Source: Azolla caroliniana (Eukaryota; Polypodiophyta). Taken from it: DNA of 64,000 nt. This document shows, piece by piece, positions 40,201 to 51,800 of this stretch; the first letter of the stretch is position 1, and each line of letters opens with the position of its first letter. Location: contig JBHGNT010000022.1 of NCBI GenBank assembly GCA_043228905.1, positions 558,001 to 622,000 on the forward strand, read 5' to 3'. The notes beneath the pieces were generated by a model. That model saw only the letters and a program-made list of their open reading frames with translations. It was not told the DNA's origin and searched no databases. The position numbers and the translations under genes were made by a program.

Positions 40201-40477
40201 AGAAGAAGAAGAAGAAAAACAGAAAACATACCTTGAAAAGACCTGAACGAACGCAGAGAAGAGATGAGGAAATTGTGGGAGGAGAAAATCTGTAACTCCT
40301 GACGTTATGATGAAGACGATGATGCGGAAGGAGCGAATCGAAGGCGATGGAGGCTGATCGGAAGGTAGAGATGCATCGATTGAACTGGTGAAGAGAAAAG
40401 GCATCGCGGGGAGAATCTCTGCGGAGAAGGTGCTGCCATGGCTGGCGATGGAGCAGGAGCAGACGACGACGCACCAT
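34223..40477 (-). CDS. NFU4/NFU5: Mitochondrial NFU4/NFU5-type iron-sulfur carrier, 6 exons, 291 residues
   Basis: NifU-like protein that carries [4Fe-4S] clusters to mitochondrial enzymes such as lipoyl synthase (family knowledge). Exons: 40477-40232, 39401-39227, 37543-37368, 37154-37051, 34838-34727, 34285-34223. All have GT/AG borders and exact phase, total 876 nt with stop. Residues 1-~85 form an arginine- and serine-rich mitochondrial presequence ([16 protein letters not shown]...). The NFU_N domain spans about 93-195 ([25 protein letters not shown]). The NifU C-terminal domain spans about 200-272, with the cluster-binding pair Cys247/Cys250 in GACSGCP, preceded by [10 protein letters not shown]. 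It ends in an acidic tail. Length matches Arabidopsis NFU4/5 (~280). Intron 2 (37544-39226) contains a GGTTTGG-rich repeat (38230-38720); intron 4 is 2.2 kb. Confidence 0.95.
38230..38720. repeat. AACCGAACC / GGTTCGGTTTGG-rich intronic element, ends unresolved
   Basis: Begins with AAACCGAACCATTAAGCCAT and ends with GAAACTGAACCAAACCAAGC, enclosing AT-rich DNA with many GGTTTGGTTT motifs. The interior resembles the hAT-like element at 53648-54072, but no terminal repeat or duplication was found. Confidence 0.45.
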
Positions 40478-40589
40478 GGCCGAGGATTCGAAGCAACCAA
40501 CGAGAGGAGGAGCAGCAGAAGCAGAAGCAGAAGCACAGGTGTTCAGAGAAGGAAAAATCCATATTTACGGAAATGCCCTTGGCCCTCGT

Positions 40590-41450
40590 ATTTTCGTAAT
40601 TCCCGAAATACCCCTTCTCGTATTTTCCGTGATTCCCGAAATACCCCTCCTCGTATTTTCGACTATTTCCCAGAATGCCCCCCCCCCCCCTTCCCTCCCT
40701 CGTCTTTTCCGTAATTCCCGAAAATACCCCTCCTCGTATTTTCGTAATTCCCGAAATACCCCTCCTCGTATGATCAACTATTTCCCAGAATGCCCCCCCC
40801 CCCCGGCCGTCTTTTCCTAATTCCCGAAAATAACCCTCCTCGTATTTTCGTAATTCCCGAAATACCCCTCCTCGTATGATCAACTATTTTCCAGAATGCC
40901 CCCCCCCTCATATTTTCCTAATTTCCGAAAATACCCCTCCTCGTATTTTCGTAATTCCCGAAATACCCCTCCTCGTATGATCAACTATTTCCCGGAATGC
41001 CCCCCCCCCCTCATATTTTCCTAATTCCCGAAAATACCCCTCCTCGTATTTTCGTAATTCCCGAAATACCCCTCCTCGTATGATCAACTATTTCCCAGAA
41101 TGCCCCCCCCCCCCTCATATTTTCCTAATTCCCGAAAATACCCCTCCTCGTATTTTTTACTATTTTCCACAATTATTTTCGTAATTCCCAAAATACCCCT
41201 CCTCGTATTTTCGACTATAGAATGCTCCTCCTCGTATTTTCGTAATTCCCGAAATACCCCTCCACGTATGATCGACTATTTCCCAGAATGCCCCCCCTCC
41301 TCCCCCCTCGTATTTTCCTAATTCCCGAAAATACCCCTCGTATTTTTTACTATTTCCCAGAATGCGCCTCCTCTTATTTTTGTAATTCCCGACAATACCC
41401 CTCCTCGTATTATCGACTATTTCCCAGAATGCCCCTCTCCTTATTCTCAT
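40590..41450. repeat. C/G-tract minisatellite upstream of the NFU gene
   Basis: Irregular tandem units of about 75-120 bp: TTTTCGTAATTCCCGAAA, TACCCCTCCTCGTATT, then ACTATTTCCCAGAATG followed by a run of 6-13 C. About eight units are seen. It begins about 110 bp upstream of the NFU start codon and so lies in its 5' flank or promoter. Open frames across it are repeat artefacts. Confidence 0.88.
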
Positions 41451-42800
41451 GAATTCCCCAACCTTCCCCTTTGTGCTTTTCGTAACTCCCAAAACGAGGT
41501 TGTTAATAAACATGTATTCTACGTTTTAGAATACGATCCAGTATTCTACACGTATTCCTACATTTTAGAACTACCATTTTATAATATTTCACATATATTC
41601 TACGGATTATGCATTTAACAAGTATCCAAAAAGTTTAAACATTATTCCTTTTGCTTTTTTTAACTTTAAATTCGAAGAAGCATTTAATATATTTTACATG
41701 TACATATGTATTCTACATATTTAATTAAGTATTCTACACATATTCAACGTATTTTCAAAAAACTCCCTTTCTGATATTGTCATCTTTTTCTTTTTCTTCG
41801 TTAAGAACTATGCGGCCTTGGCACAAAGCTTCAATGATTCTCGTTGAAGCATCAAAAACACACGTAACTTGTCAAAAACAGAACTATTTATATCAATCAA
41901 TGTTGCTTCCTTGTATAGAATCTCAATTGTTCTTTCACTAGATTTCTTTCCTTTGCCTTTTTCTTCTTATTGTCGTCATGTTTTTTTCATGTTCCAACTC
42001 CTCTTTGTTCATGGTATCCTCCTTGTTTGATTCATATTCCATTTTCTCTTTCTTCATCCTTTATTGCATCTCTCAAACAATTTTGTGGATATGATAAGTG
42101 GCTTCGAACCAACCCATTAGAGTTTGAATTCTTAAATTGACTGATTGCAATTTCACAATGTGACATTTTCAAAGTGAGGAAAGCATGAAAAAGTTTTACT
42201 TTACAATAGGTCAAGATTTGGGTCAAAGTGATGGCCAAATGAAAATGCGAGAATGACAAGATCAAGACAACAATAATGAAGGGGAGAAGACATGTTACAT
42301 GCACATACATATAGTTTTAGATCCAAGAAACCTCAAAGGGATCTCTGGCCCTCTTTAAAATTTATGTCTCGCGTATTTTGTGAATGAACATTAAAAATCA
42401 TTGCACATTCCTAGAAAGGCCTCATCAAGTACCACATGAGTTGAAAACATAGTGTATAACATATATAAGCCACATAGTTCATTTCTATACATAGTTTAAA
42501 TGACACAAGAAGAATGTAAAGCTATAAAAAAGAATTTAACTTACAATCAATCTTGAATTTGACATACATATCTCGAAAAACACACATGGGAAAATCCAAA
42601 TTCATATCAATAATGCAACTACTAACAAATTAAGAAAGTGTTTATTTTCATGGATAGGTTCATAATAAACCCACTCCATTATTTTTTGCCAAACACATTG
42701 ATCAAACAAATGGCAACCTTCATGTCAGTAGGTCACAAAAGTATAGATGCTAACATATGGGTTTATATGTATGTAAAGTCAAGAGGACATTGGGAATAGT
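41451..42800. other. Intergenic DNA
   Basis: AT-rich with several ATTCTAC(G/A) motifs between 41510 and 41750; otherwise nothing recognised on either strand. Confidence 0.45.
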
Positions 42801-42803
42801 GAA

Positions 42804-43720
42804 ATGCAGAAAATGATCGCACAGATTGAGGCTGGAAAACCCTCAATTGTGGGAGTTGAGTTTGTAACTATGTTGAAAGATTGGAAGATGCAAGTTATGC
42901 AAGTACCCAAGGTCGCGGTGAACATTGGTAATCCTAGGGGAAGAGTTCATGGTTTGAGGAGACCCCATATGGTCCTCATCAACAATAACTTAGGTAGATT
43001 GGAAACCGGATGCTCTTTTGACCTGGAGCCTGAATCAAAAGGTGAAAGGGGAGAATACTCGAACTTGAAGACGTTTTGTAGTAGGGCAACACTTTGTATA
43101 CGATACCTTACATTTGAATAAGAGGTTGAGGTGCTACAGACGTTGTGGAAGAGCTCCCCGATACAAGGGGAGTTTATGGACCTTGTTCAAGATGTTCCAT
43201 TGGTTTGCATATGAAAGCTGCAAGATCTAGTGTTAAAGCCTGGTTTGTTCCACTTCCATCGAGGTGAATTACCCATTGCTTGAATGTGGAAAATAAGAAT
43301 GGAGTGGGAATTTATATGGAGTATGGTGGAGGCATATTTGTCGAGCAAGGGAAAATCCCCCTTGGCTTTTTTCTTGAACCCAAGCCAATGAGAATTTGCT
43401 CTTGGAATATGCAAGGACTTGGTGGGTCACAACATAAGCTAGAGAAGCGGATTTCTAGGAGGGAGTTTGAAGCTAGTGGCTTAAGTAAGATGATTGAAAT
43501 TTTGCTCTTACAAGAGCATCACCTTGGACGAGAAAGAACAAACCTTTTCAAATATTTGTTGCTAGGGGATTGGTACACATGGTGGTCTCCTGCTCATGGC
43601 GAGTTTAAAGAGGAGAGGTGGCTTCTGATGATTTGTCGGAACCATTTCGTATCACAGGCTACTCCCGAGTTGTGGCAAAGCTTCAAGTTTCTATCAAGAT
43701 GAGTGGTGATGGATCGACAA
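42804..43720 (+). pseudogene. LINE fragment (ORF1 end? and endonuclease start)
   Basis: The frame at about 43387-43700 reads KPMRICSWNMQGLGG, then ILLLQEHHLG and DWYTWWSPAHGE. This is the N-terminal part of an AP-type LINE endonuclease (WN.QGLG, LLQE with catalytic Glu). The preceding frame 42804-43121 has no recognisable motif and could be ORF1. Truncated after about 110 residues of endonuclease. Confidence 0.65.
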
Positions 43721-43879
43721 TCCGTCATCCTGAATGTGTACAACATATTCAAGACATAGTGTCATTGAGTTAGCAATATGCCATTGGGGGAGTGGATCAC
43801 TTCGATCTCGAGGAAGTAATGAAGGTCCCCTAAATCCTTCATTTCAAATGCTTTTGACAATTGAGTTTTTACTTGCGAG

Positions 43880-44060
43880 GGGATTGATAACCAGTGACGA
43901 CCATGTCATCTACGTACATCAATATGCAAACTGGACCCTTTTAACCTTTTCAGATGAACAATGAACAATCAAACTTCGAGACCAAGAGCCAAGTGCTCGA
44001 TTCTTCAGTCGTGAGTAGAACTTCTGACTTGACCTACGCTCGGCTTCATATATTTTGATG
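43880..44060 (-). pseudogene. Ty1/copia reverse transcriptase scrap
   Basis: The minus strand reads FYSRLKNRALGSW (one frame), then SKFDCSLFI, stop, KG, stop, KGPVCILMYVDDMVVTG. That is the copia RT catalytic motif with its usual upstream SKFD.SLF. Heavily damaged. Confidence 0.75.
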
Positions 44061-44061
44061 C

Positions 44062-44560
44062 GAAGCCTACACATTTATCCCACGTGAGAAAGGGCACCAA
44101 GTTGGCGCCCCATTCAACAAAGTGTATCTTTCTCGGTTATGGAACCGATAGGGAATTCAACTATAGGCTATGGGATCCAGAGAACTAGAATTTGATCTGG
44201 AGTAGTGATTTTGTCTTCAATTAAGACTCAATTCTCTTCGACCGATCCTAGCCAAAATTTGGGGAAAAGGTCACTTTCGATCTTTTTGGGAAAGAATATG
44301 AAGTAGACATGTCGATCATTGAATCTGAATTGGCCATCCGACGAACTGTCGAAGCCAACTCAACTAGCAACCCATCTATCAAATCTCTATCGACAAGAGG
44401 TTTAACAGCCAACTCTAAATCAACCAGATGATTGACTAGAGCCCAATTGGGTAAAATGACCAACGGCTGATTTGAACCAGCCACGACACACAAAGACTGG
44501 TCAATCACTCATGAGGAAGAGGTGGATCCAACACCGTTGCATGACAATTGCCATAGCAAA
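44062..44560 (+). pseudogene. Ty1/copia integrase C-terminal scrap
   Basis: The plus strand reads KGTKLAPHSTKCIFLGYG, then YRLWDPEN, stop, then SSDFVFN. This is the conserved 'KL..K...CIF.GY....YRLWDP....SRDVVF' copia segment after the integrase core. The following ~300 bp may be the linker to RT, decayed. Confidence 0.75.
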
Positions 44561-47540
44561 TCCCCCCAATGATCTCCTTCACACAATGGTTCTAACAATG
44601 TCAGTTAGACACATGTGCCAATTGTAAGATTTGCAGAGGTGTAAAGTTAACTCAAAATAGGTGAAAATTTAGTGTGAAGACTTATGCCAAACAAATAATG
44701 TTTACTATCTATATGTCAAATTTATCATAATGTTAGCGCAAAACAGGTGAAAAATCCTATGATGTGTTTTGGGACTTGAAGGTGCTTGAAACAAACCATA
44801 TTTACTACCCATGCCAAATTTGTCTCATAGCTACAATGATTCTCCCACTCCACAAGATGACATACAATGGTCCACTTGTGTGGTCGCTGAGGTGATAGTT
44901 TTGTGTGATTCATTGAAGATGGCAAAAACATCAACAAAAAGTCATGACAATAAGTAATGTTAACTAAACAAACAAAAATTCTATGAAAAATAAGGGAGAG
45001 AGCTCTAAACTCCATAGTTTAATTCATCCTCTATATATCAGTCAATGACTTACAAAAAGTTCACAATTATCACCAAGAGCTAGACTATATTCCCCAACAC
45101 TACATGCACCTAAATGAGTATAGAGTTCTCAAGGTATTCGCCCAAAAGTAGTTGACTTTAGTTACTTCTCATCGCCAACATCATACTCAAGTTCTAACCT
45201 TTTTGTGAGACAATTAAAAATAGTCATTAATTGCTTCAAAGGATATACATTTGAGCTTCAAGTATCACAATCTCTCTTCATGTCATTAATTGCTTCTACG
45301 GACACATTTGAGCCTTTAAGGATCACACTCTCTCACTTGAGATGCTTTCACAAATAGAAAATAATGTACCTATCCCCCATGCAGAACACTTCCCTATAGA
45401 GTTGACCACAAAAATAATAAAATAAACATATTCTTTCCATAGTGAGATGAAGTAGGACATGTTTGGTGGAACATTAAGACATATTTAGGGTAAGGTAACT
45501 CCAAAACAGTTCACCATATAAATAACTGTTCTCAAAGATATCAGTAAAAATATCCGAGCTACATAAATTAGTTATTATTTCACTTTCATAAAGAAAGAGG
45601 GTGCATTTGCACATCACGATTTAGAAGAAATCAGTCCATTTTATGTAATTTGATGTTTCCGTGAGTTGATTAAAGCTAACAGAACACAAATTTTAACAAT
45701 GCAATATCACAAGAAGCATTTTTTTCATAATCAACAAGAAGCATTTTGACATCGAGCTTCGAAGGATGATCAATGATCAAAATATATGTTTCTGTTGGGA
45801 ATATCAAGTGATCTTTGGTATACAAGTAAATACATGAAATCAGCTCATATTAACAGCCTCTCCTCTAGGAAGACATTCGCACCATCTTTAGAATTTTTAA
45901 TTTAGGTTTATGTGAGCTTTTGCACCATAACTACACTGTCTCCTCTAAGGAACACCTGCAAGTAAACAATCTCTCTCTACAAAATTTTATAACAATTTAA
46001 TGCAATATTCAGACAAATTTCTTCTCTCAATGGTAGAATGAGTAGCTATGATGTTCTCTGCGATGTACAATGTTGTCATAATCAATTATTTTCCCTGAAA
46101 TTGACTCAATAAGCTAAGTATTGGCTTATACAACAATAAGCTAAGTGACAAACATCCAGAAGTGTAATGATGGAAATTGACAAAATGCCCTTTCTAAGTT
46201 GGGCATAAAAAAGATAACACTAATGGTTCCAATTATGATCTCTCCTCCATTAGTATCATGGTAACTGAATAATAATACAACTTCCTTTATTACCCAATTC
46301 ATATGTATCCAACCACTCTTACCCACCTAGGAATCAAAGATCTCGCTACTGGATCCCATTTGATCTAGAATATTCCACAAGGGACATACTGAGGACACCA
46401 AAATTATAAGCTTTTATTTATTTATTTACTGTCTATAATATTTATGATGAGATACATTTCCATAGGTTTTATACATTTGTATAAATGCTTTGCTGTCATT
46501 GGTCATTTCGAGATTTGGTAGATGATAATCTGTTGGGCCAAAGTTGTCAAGGAAGAAATGAGAAAAGAAATCAAAGCAAAGGATTCTAGCATTAATTTGT
46601 TGTGGAGGTAGCCAATAATATAGAACTAGGACAAGAACTTTAACTTGTATGCAAAAAAATTTGAAGAAGAGGGGACGAAGCATGCAACTGACTCCATGTC
46701 AGAGTAATGGGCATCTTCATGTCACCAGATGCCACTGCTGAACAAGGACAATTTGAACCCAGCTCATATATTGGAAGGAAGAAGCACCCCCCTGCACCAA
46801 ATCTTAGAGACTGGGAAAATACACCCATCAAGTTGGGCATACATATTACAATTTCCAAATGCAGTAGGAATAATTGCCTTCTGCAAAAAAGTGAGTCAAA
46901 CTACAGTAGTTGGATGGCCCTTATATCTTCCTAGAGAGTGGGAAAATACTCCAATTAAGCTCAGGCACAAATACAATTTTCAAATGTAGGACTAATTACC
47001 CCCTATCTTCCTTGACCACGACTTGATGAAGATTCAAATCAACCACAGAAAATGGATCTTACAAACCCACAAGGCAATAAGGTAGATTACCGTGATGGTT
47101 GTATTATCAATGGCAAGGCCATCGAATAGGGATTCCCTATGAGACAAAGAATCAAAGGTATATATTTCAGTTTGGCGCTGCAACAGAGCATTTAAGAGAC
47201 ACCAAGAATAATGGAAGGAAGAGAACATGGCTAGATGAGACATCCTCATTACAATGATGCATTATAACCCAAAGAAAGGTCTACTGGAATGTATGGCTTT
47301 CAATGGGAATCTGCATACAAATCAAGCACAATAAATAATGCAGTAGAAGGGTAAAGTGGGGTTGTACTTCTATTTTGCCTTACATTGTTTTAATCAACTC
47401 ATAAAGATCAAGAAATGCTGAAGCAAACTATGAAAATCAACGATCTGAGAAGTACAAAGAAACTAAATCACCCTACAGTATCCTATCTAGGAACATTATG
47501 TGGTACTCAAATTTAGGCAAAATATCTGCCACAGGAGACC
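44561..47540. other. Intergenic DNA, nothing recognised
   Basis: No motif or splice-consistent gene on either strand. At 46790-46990 the phrase AA.TTGGGCATACATATTACA recurs diverged as AAGCTCAGGCACAAATACA, a small internal duplication. Confidence 0.45.
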
Positions 47541-47544
47541 AACA

Positions 47545-48440
47545 CAGCAAAATAGTCAATTTGATACTTACAACTTGGAAGACCCAGAGCTAATGCACTT
47601 GATATTTTTAGAGGGCTCACGAACTTGTAGCAGCCCAGCTCAATCAAGATCAAACAACACAGAATATGGCAAACATCTATTAGAGCTAGAACCTCGACAC
47701 CAACTAGTTATCTACAACAGCATCAACTCATGGCCAGATTATGGCAGGCTTACATGTTTCGCTCTAGGAGTTGATGAAGCACAATTAACAACACATCATC
47801 CAACTTCCTACAAATGCGAGCCTTGATTGCACAAAAAAATTCTGCAAGCAAATGAGAATCCTCATGTTCCCAAAAAGGCACACTTATGAGGAAGAAAATT
47901 TTGGTATTTTCACCACCTCTTCATGTGAAAGACTTGAGCACTGATCGAGGCCATTTCAGAGAGCCCCGATGCCAATTGAGGACCCACAACTATGGCATTC
48001 TTAAGCGGTAAGCTTGTATAACAACTAGCAGAATCTCACACTACAATCTCCAGCTCACCTCATACAAAGGTTAAGAAGGCTATCTAACATCTTCAACAAG
48101 GACGATCATCGAACCACAGAGGACTTCATGGTGACCACCTCATAAATGAGGAACACCCTTGTCCCCACCCTCACACACATTTTCAATAGGGATTTGATAG
48201 AGGGCCTTCTCACTACCTGGACCATGCACACGATTGTGCCTCTCTGAAAGTCAGGAGACCCCTTCCAACCAGGAAACTATCAGACTATCATGACTGATCA
48301 CACTGGGATACAAGGCACATGATCCATACAAACACCAAATCATGGAGATCATTGCTCATCATGGTCAATCCACCCGAGAACAACCAGATTGGCTTGTAAA
48401 CTTCATCATAGACTCACTTCATCACATCAAACCAACATGG
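47545..48440 (+). pseudogene. LINE fragment: endonuclease C-terminus to early RT
   Basis: The frame near 47645-47826 reads KHLLELEPRHQLVIYNSI, then GRLTCFALGV. It is collinear with the LINE at 14238-14645 (HHLLKLGSRHQMIIYNGL ... ELTCFPHGGG), so it is the same family. Further on (about 48120-48300) FNRDLIEGLLTTW, TIVPL and KSGDPFQPGNY represent the start of RT. Many stops. Confidence 0.7.
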
Positions 48441-48454
48441 GATAACATGTCCCC

Positions 48455-48615
48455 TCACTACTCATCCCATGCAAATTAGTTATGCACTTCACACTTGTAA
48501 AGTCATCTCGAGAACCATTACAGATTACAAAGCTACCTCATGCATTAAATCATTACCATAGATCTTTAGGAAAGCTAGAGCTTTTATTTTTGTTTCAACA
48601 TGGATAGCTTGAATT
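48455..48615. repeat. Dispersed repeat, copy 2
   Basis: Diverged match to 22572-22720 in the same orientation (CACTACTCATCCCAT, AGTTATGCACTTCACACT, CTAGAGCTTTTATTTT). Confidence 0.65.
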
Positions 48616-48881
48616 CATGTTAGGAATAGTCAGAATAGAAAAACAAATCATTGGAACAAACTAATGTCTCTAGCAATTTTCACGTTGCCTAAATCATGAT
48701 ATATTTGAATTTCGATCACCCATTGTAGGCTTTGCATCCAAAGGTGCATGAGAAACATAAACTAATGAATTTCCACATAATACCCTCCAATGGTTCTACC
48801 AGACCCATCTTTGAGGCAGGTCAGGGAAAACATGGAAATCCCTTAAAATCACAGAATCACAGAAGATCAGGCCCAATCAGA

Positions 48882-51800
48882 CTAGGACTGTTGATATAAG
48901 GAATAGAGGAGTAACTGTAATTTTCCCAAGCATGCAGGTCTCAACCTCAACATCTTCACAATCACAAAATCCAAGGTACCATCTCCTGACCTTGAAGAAT
49001 TTTTCTGTGCTTTCAAGGCATTTTATCTTCAACCAGCATATGGTGGAGGTCTTCAAAAGATAAAGTGTGCCATCTTTCATACCCACAGTCAAACATCTGG
49101 GATACATTAACCAGGTTTTATTCATTGATCTAGATATTGTAGTGAGATGAAATCATAGTTAATTCTTGAGGAACAATCTTGCCCTTAAAGACATTAAATA
49201 TCTCATTTTCTGTATCATTCTTACTTTCTCAGAACCTACATGAGTTTAAACAATTAACAATGAAACAAAAGAAGCGGTACAAACTGACACCATAGGACAA
49301 GCAAGGTACTTTATGAATATTAATGTCCAGTACTTAATACCTCTGAAAGCTAGATAATAGAGCATTCCAAGAAGCAATGAACAAAATAGCCTATATCCAA
49401 TGTATGCATACAATGAATATAAATTGCACAAACAAGAAGACAAACAGAAAACAAGGAAATGAAAAATAGCTTAACCTGCTTAAGGTGCCTTCGTCTATGC
49501 TCCAATTTGGGAAAGACATGCAATTCTTTCAATTTTTCTATAATAACATCTACTGTAGTTGAAGTATCAACTATAAGCTCCTCATTTGTAAGCATGTTTT
49601 CACGTACAGTATCACAATCCTCTTCATCTTTATCTTTAGTTACCGTATTTACTTGTATTTCAGCCAATTTTCCACGACGATTCACAAGGCGGGGCACCCA
49701 GCGGCGAACTGTTTGTCCAGCATCAGTCTATTCAGAAAATCTGGCCTTTGCCTGACACTTCCAAAATTCTTGGTATAATTTATAAGCATGCAGTATTTAA
49801 TTTTATACCTGTCTAAATGCATTAATCATAGACGTAATAAAAGAACACATAATAAGTACTAACCTGAATATTCTTCATCGATGTCACGTAGCAACTGTGG
49901 GAGAATCATTTAATACTTACTGCATTAACAGAACAAAAATTATATGCATGAAAACTACAGTGCTTCAGAGCATATACCAGGTTCAGATGCTTATCAAAAG
50001 CAAGTATAAAACCACTGAGTGATCCTCGAACACCACGGGAATGTCTTGTCCAAACTTTTACACGTACATGATTGAAGTAGCACTCTGCTAGTAGTCCTAA
50101 AGGACCGTGCTTCAACTTTTCTGCAAATGAACATTAAGAATCTTATGCTTCACATCTTCAAGACATCTAAAAAAGCACGAATTGGTCAAAAGCACAACCG
50201 AGATCTTCCTTATAAACTCCATATACAATTTCCCAACAGGTCCAACCACCCATAGCCCCATGGACTAAAATCTTAGGGAAGATAGAAAAGGGCTTTTGGA
50301 CATGCAGGTTGCTTTTCAATGCTAGGTCTAAAATAATAAGAGAATAGTACAACTCTGAATGCTGATTAACTCTGTATACACTGTTGGTCAAGAAGGGAGA
50401 CGCCAAAAGTATCTGTATATCAGTTTGCTATCCTATAAGCATCATGTACAACAACCAAAACGAAAATTATACCTGCAATATTGTCAAAAATCTTCACTTT
50501 GCGGTCTCGTTCTGCAGCTTTGAGTAATAATACAGACTTATGTGCCTGCCATAAAGTAGCTTACTTTAAAAAGCCTAATTTATGACATCTTGGGCTATGA
50601 GATACACACTAAACTAGAAATAAATGTTGAGAGGAAGAGATTTTGATATCGTGGAAAACAGTATAATATTGACGATTCAATAGGCAGAAAAACTTCATTT
50701 ATGCACATTGACCTCTTCAGACCTTCCAAGTTTCAGAGAAGAGAATTAATAAAGGGAAAGAAAAGAAGTGTAATGCAATATTCTGAAATGGCCAAGAGAG
50801 TGCCACTCTCTTGCCCTGCCATCGTATGTTCTGAATGATATGTAATAGCATGGTCTCGAAATGACAAGTAAATTTTCAAAATCTATAAGCTGCCATTTTT
50901 AGCAACCACACATTAAACCACTTTTATATAGGTAAGCAGAGAGATTAGTGAAGTAACTTGTATAAAGGGACGATGGGGTTAGTTAACAGTATTGTTAACA
51001 AAAACGATACAGCAGAAAGAACAGAAAATTTCACCATGTCATCAACACCAGCTGAAAGAAAATATTTGAATGTAATGCTAGCTAAATATGGCATTTTCTG
51101 AGGTTGGATCATAGCATATCTCCATGAGAGGTTCTAATAATTCCATCTCTCAATTCTTGAAAATGCTCCAAAATTGGCTTCTATACAGTTGGGCAGAGCT
51201 ATCTCTTCATAAAGGAAACTAACAGTTCAATCTTTTCAGTCTTGAAAAAGGGATGAAAAAAGAAAAGATCAAAACACAAAGGAATTCAAAGACAATGAAA
51301 AATCTGAAAGGATAAATATGAAACAATAATTTCCTGATCTTCCAAACTTAGTATACCAACAAGGCGGTTATGACTTGAATGCTTAAGATATGAAAGTTCT
51401 CAATAAAAGCTACATCACATTTAGAGAGATTAGAATCAAGTTCCTTTCACAAATATGAGGTAAATTGTCAGCTTTCTACGTTGACCCTAGTTACACTGAG
51501 AGGTTATTAAGTGATACCTTTGCTCTTTCCTGAGCCAGAATAGACTCTGCTGATCGTGGTGCTCTAACTGGAACATTGGCAACAGATTCCGGAACTTCCT
51601 GTTTCCATACATTAATTGAACTATTCAGAATGCTTTTACTTATTGAAAGTATTTGGGTGGTGAGAAGAAGCAGAAACATATTTAAAACACATTATTAACC
51701 TCTGGTAAAATACGTCGGCAGGAGCTTAAATTATCTAGAGGCCGAACACGTGGATTGGGAGGAACCAAATCTTTTGTATATAATGCTTGAAGTGCATCAA

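Noticed and set aside
40051-40536. 161-codon hydrophobic frame over NFU exon 1
   Set aside because: The overlapping 82-codon frame gives a mitochondrial presequence, ends in a proper donor and joins the NFU exon 2 in phase; the longer frame runs into the intron.
40590-41450. CRISPR-like periodic array
   Set aside because: Whole units repeat with no unique spacers; plant nuclear context; it is a minisatellite.
49708-49727. Alternative acceptor at 49728 for LSM11-like exon 10
   Set aside because: It would break phase with exon 9 (which ends one base into a codon) and give an immediate stop; the acceptor ending at 49709 keeps the frame.
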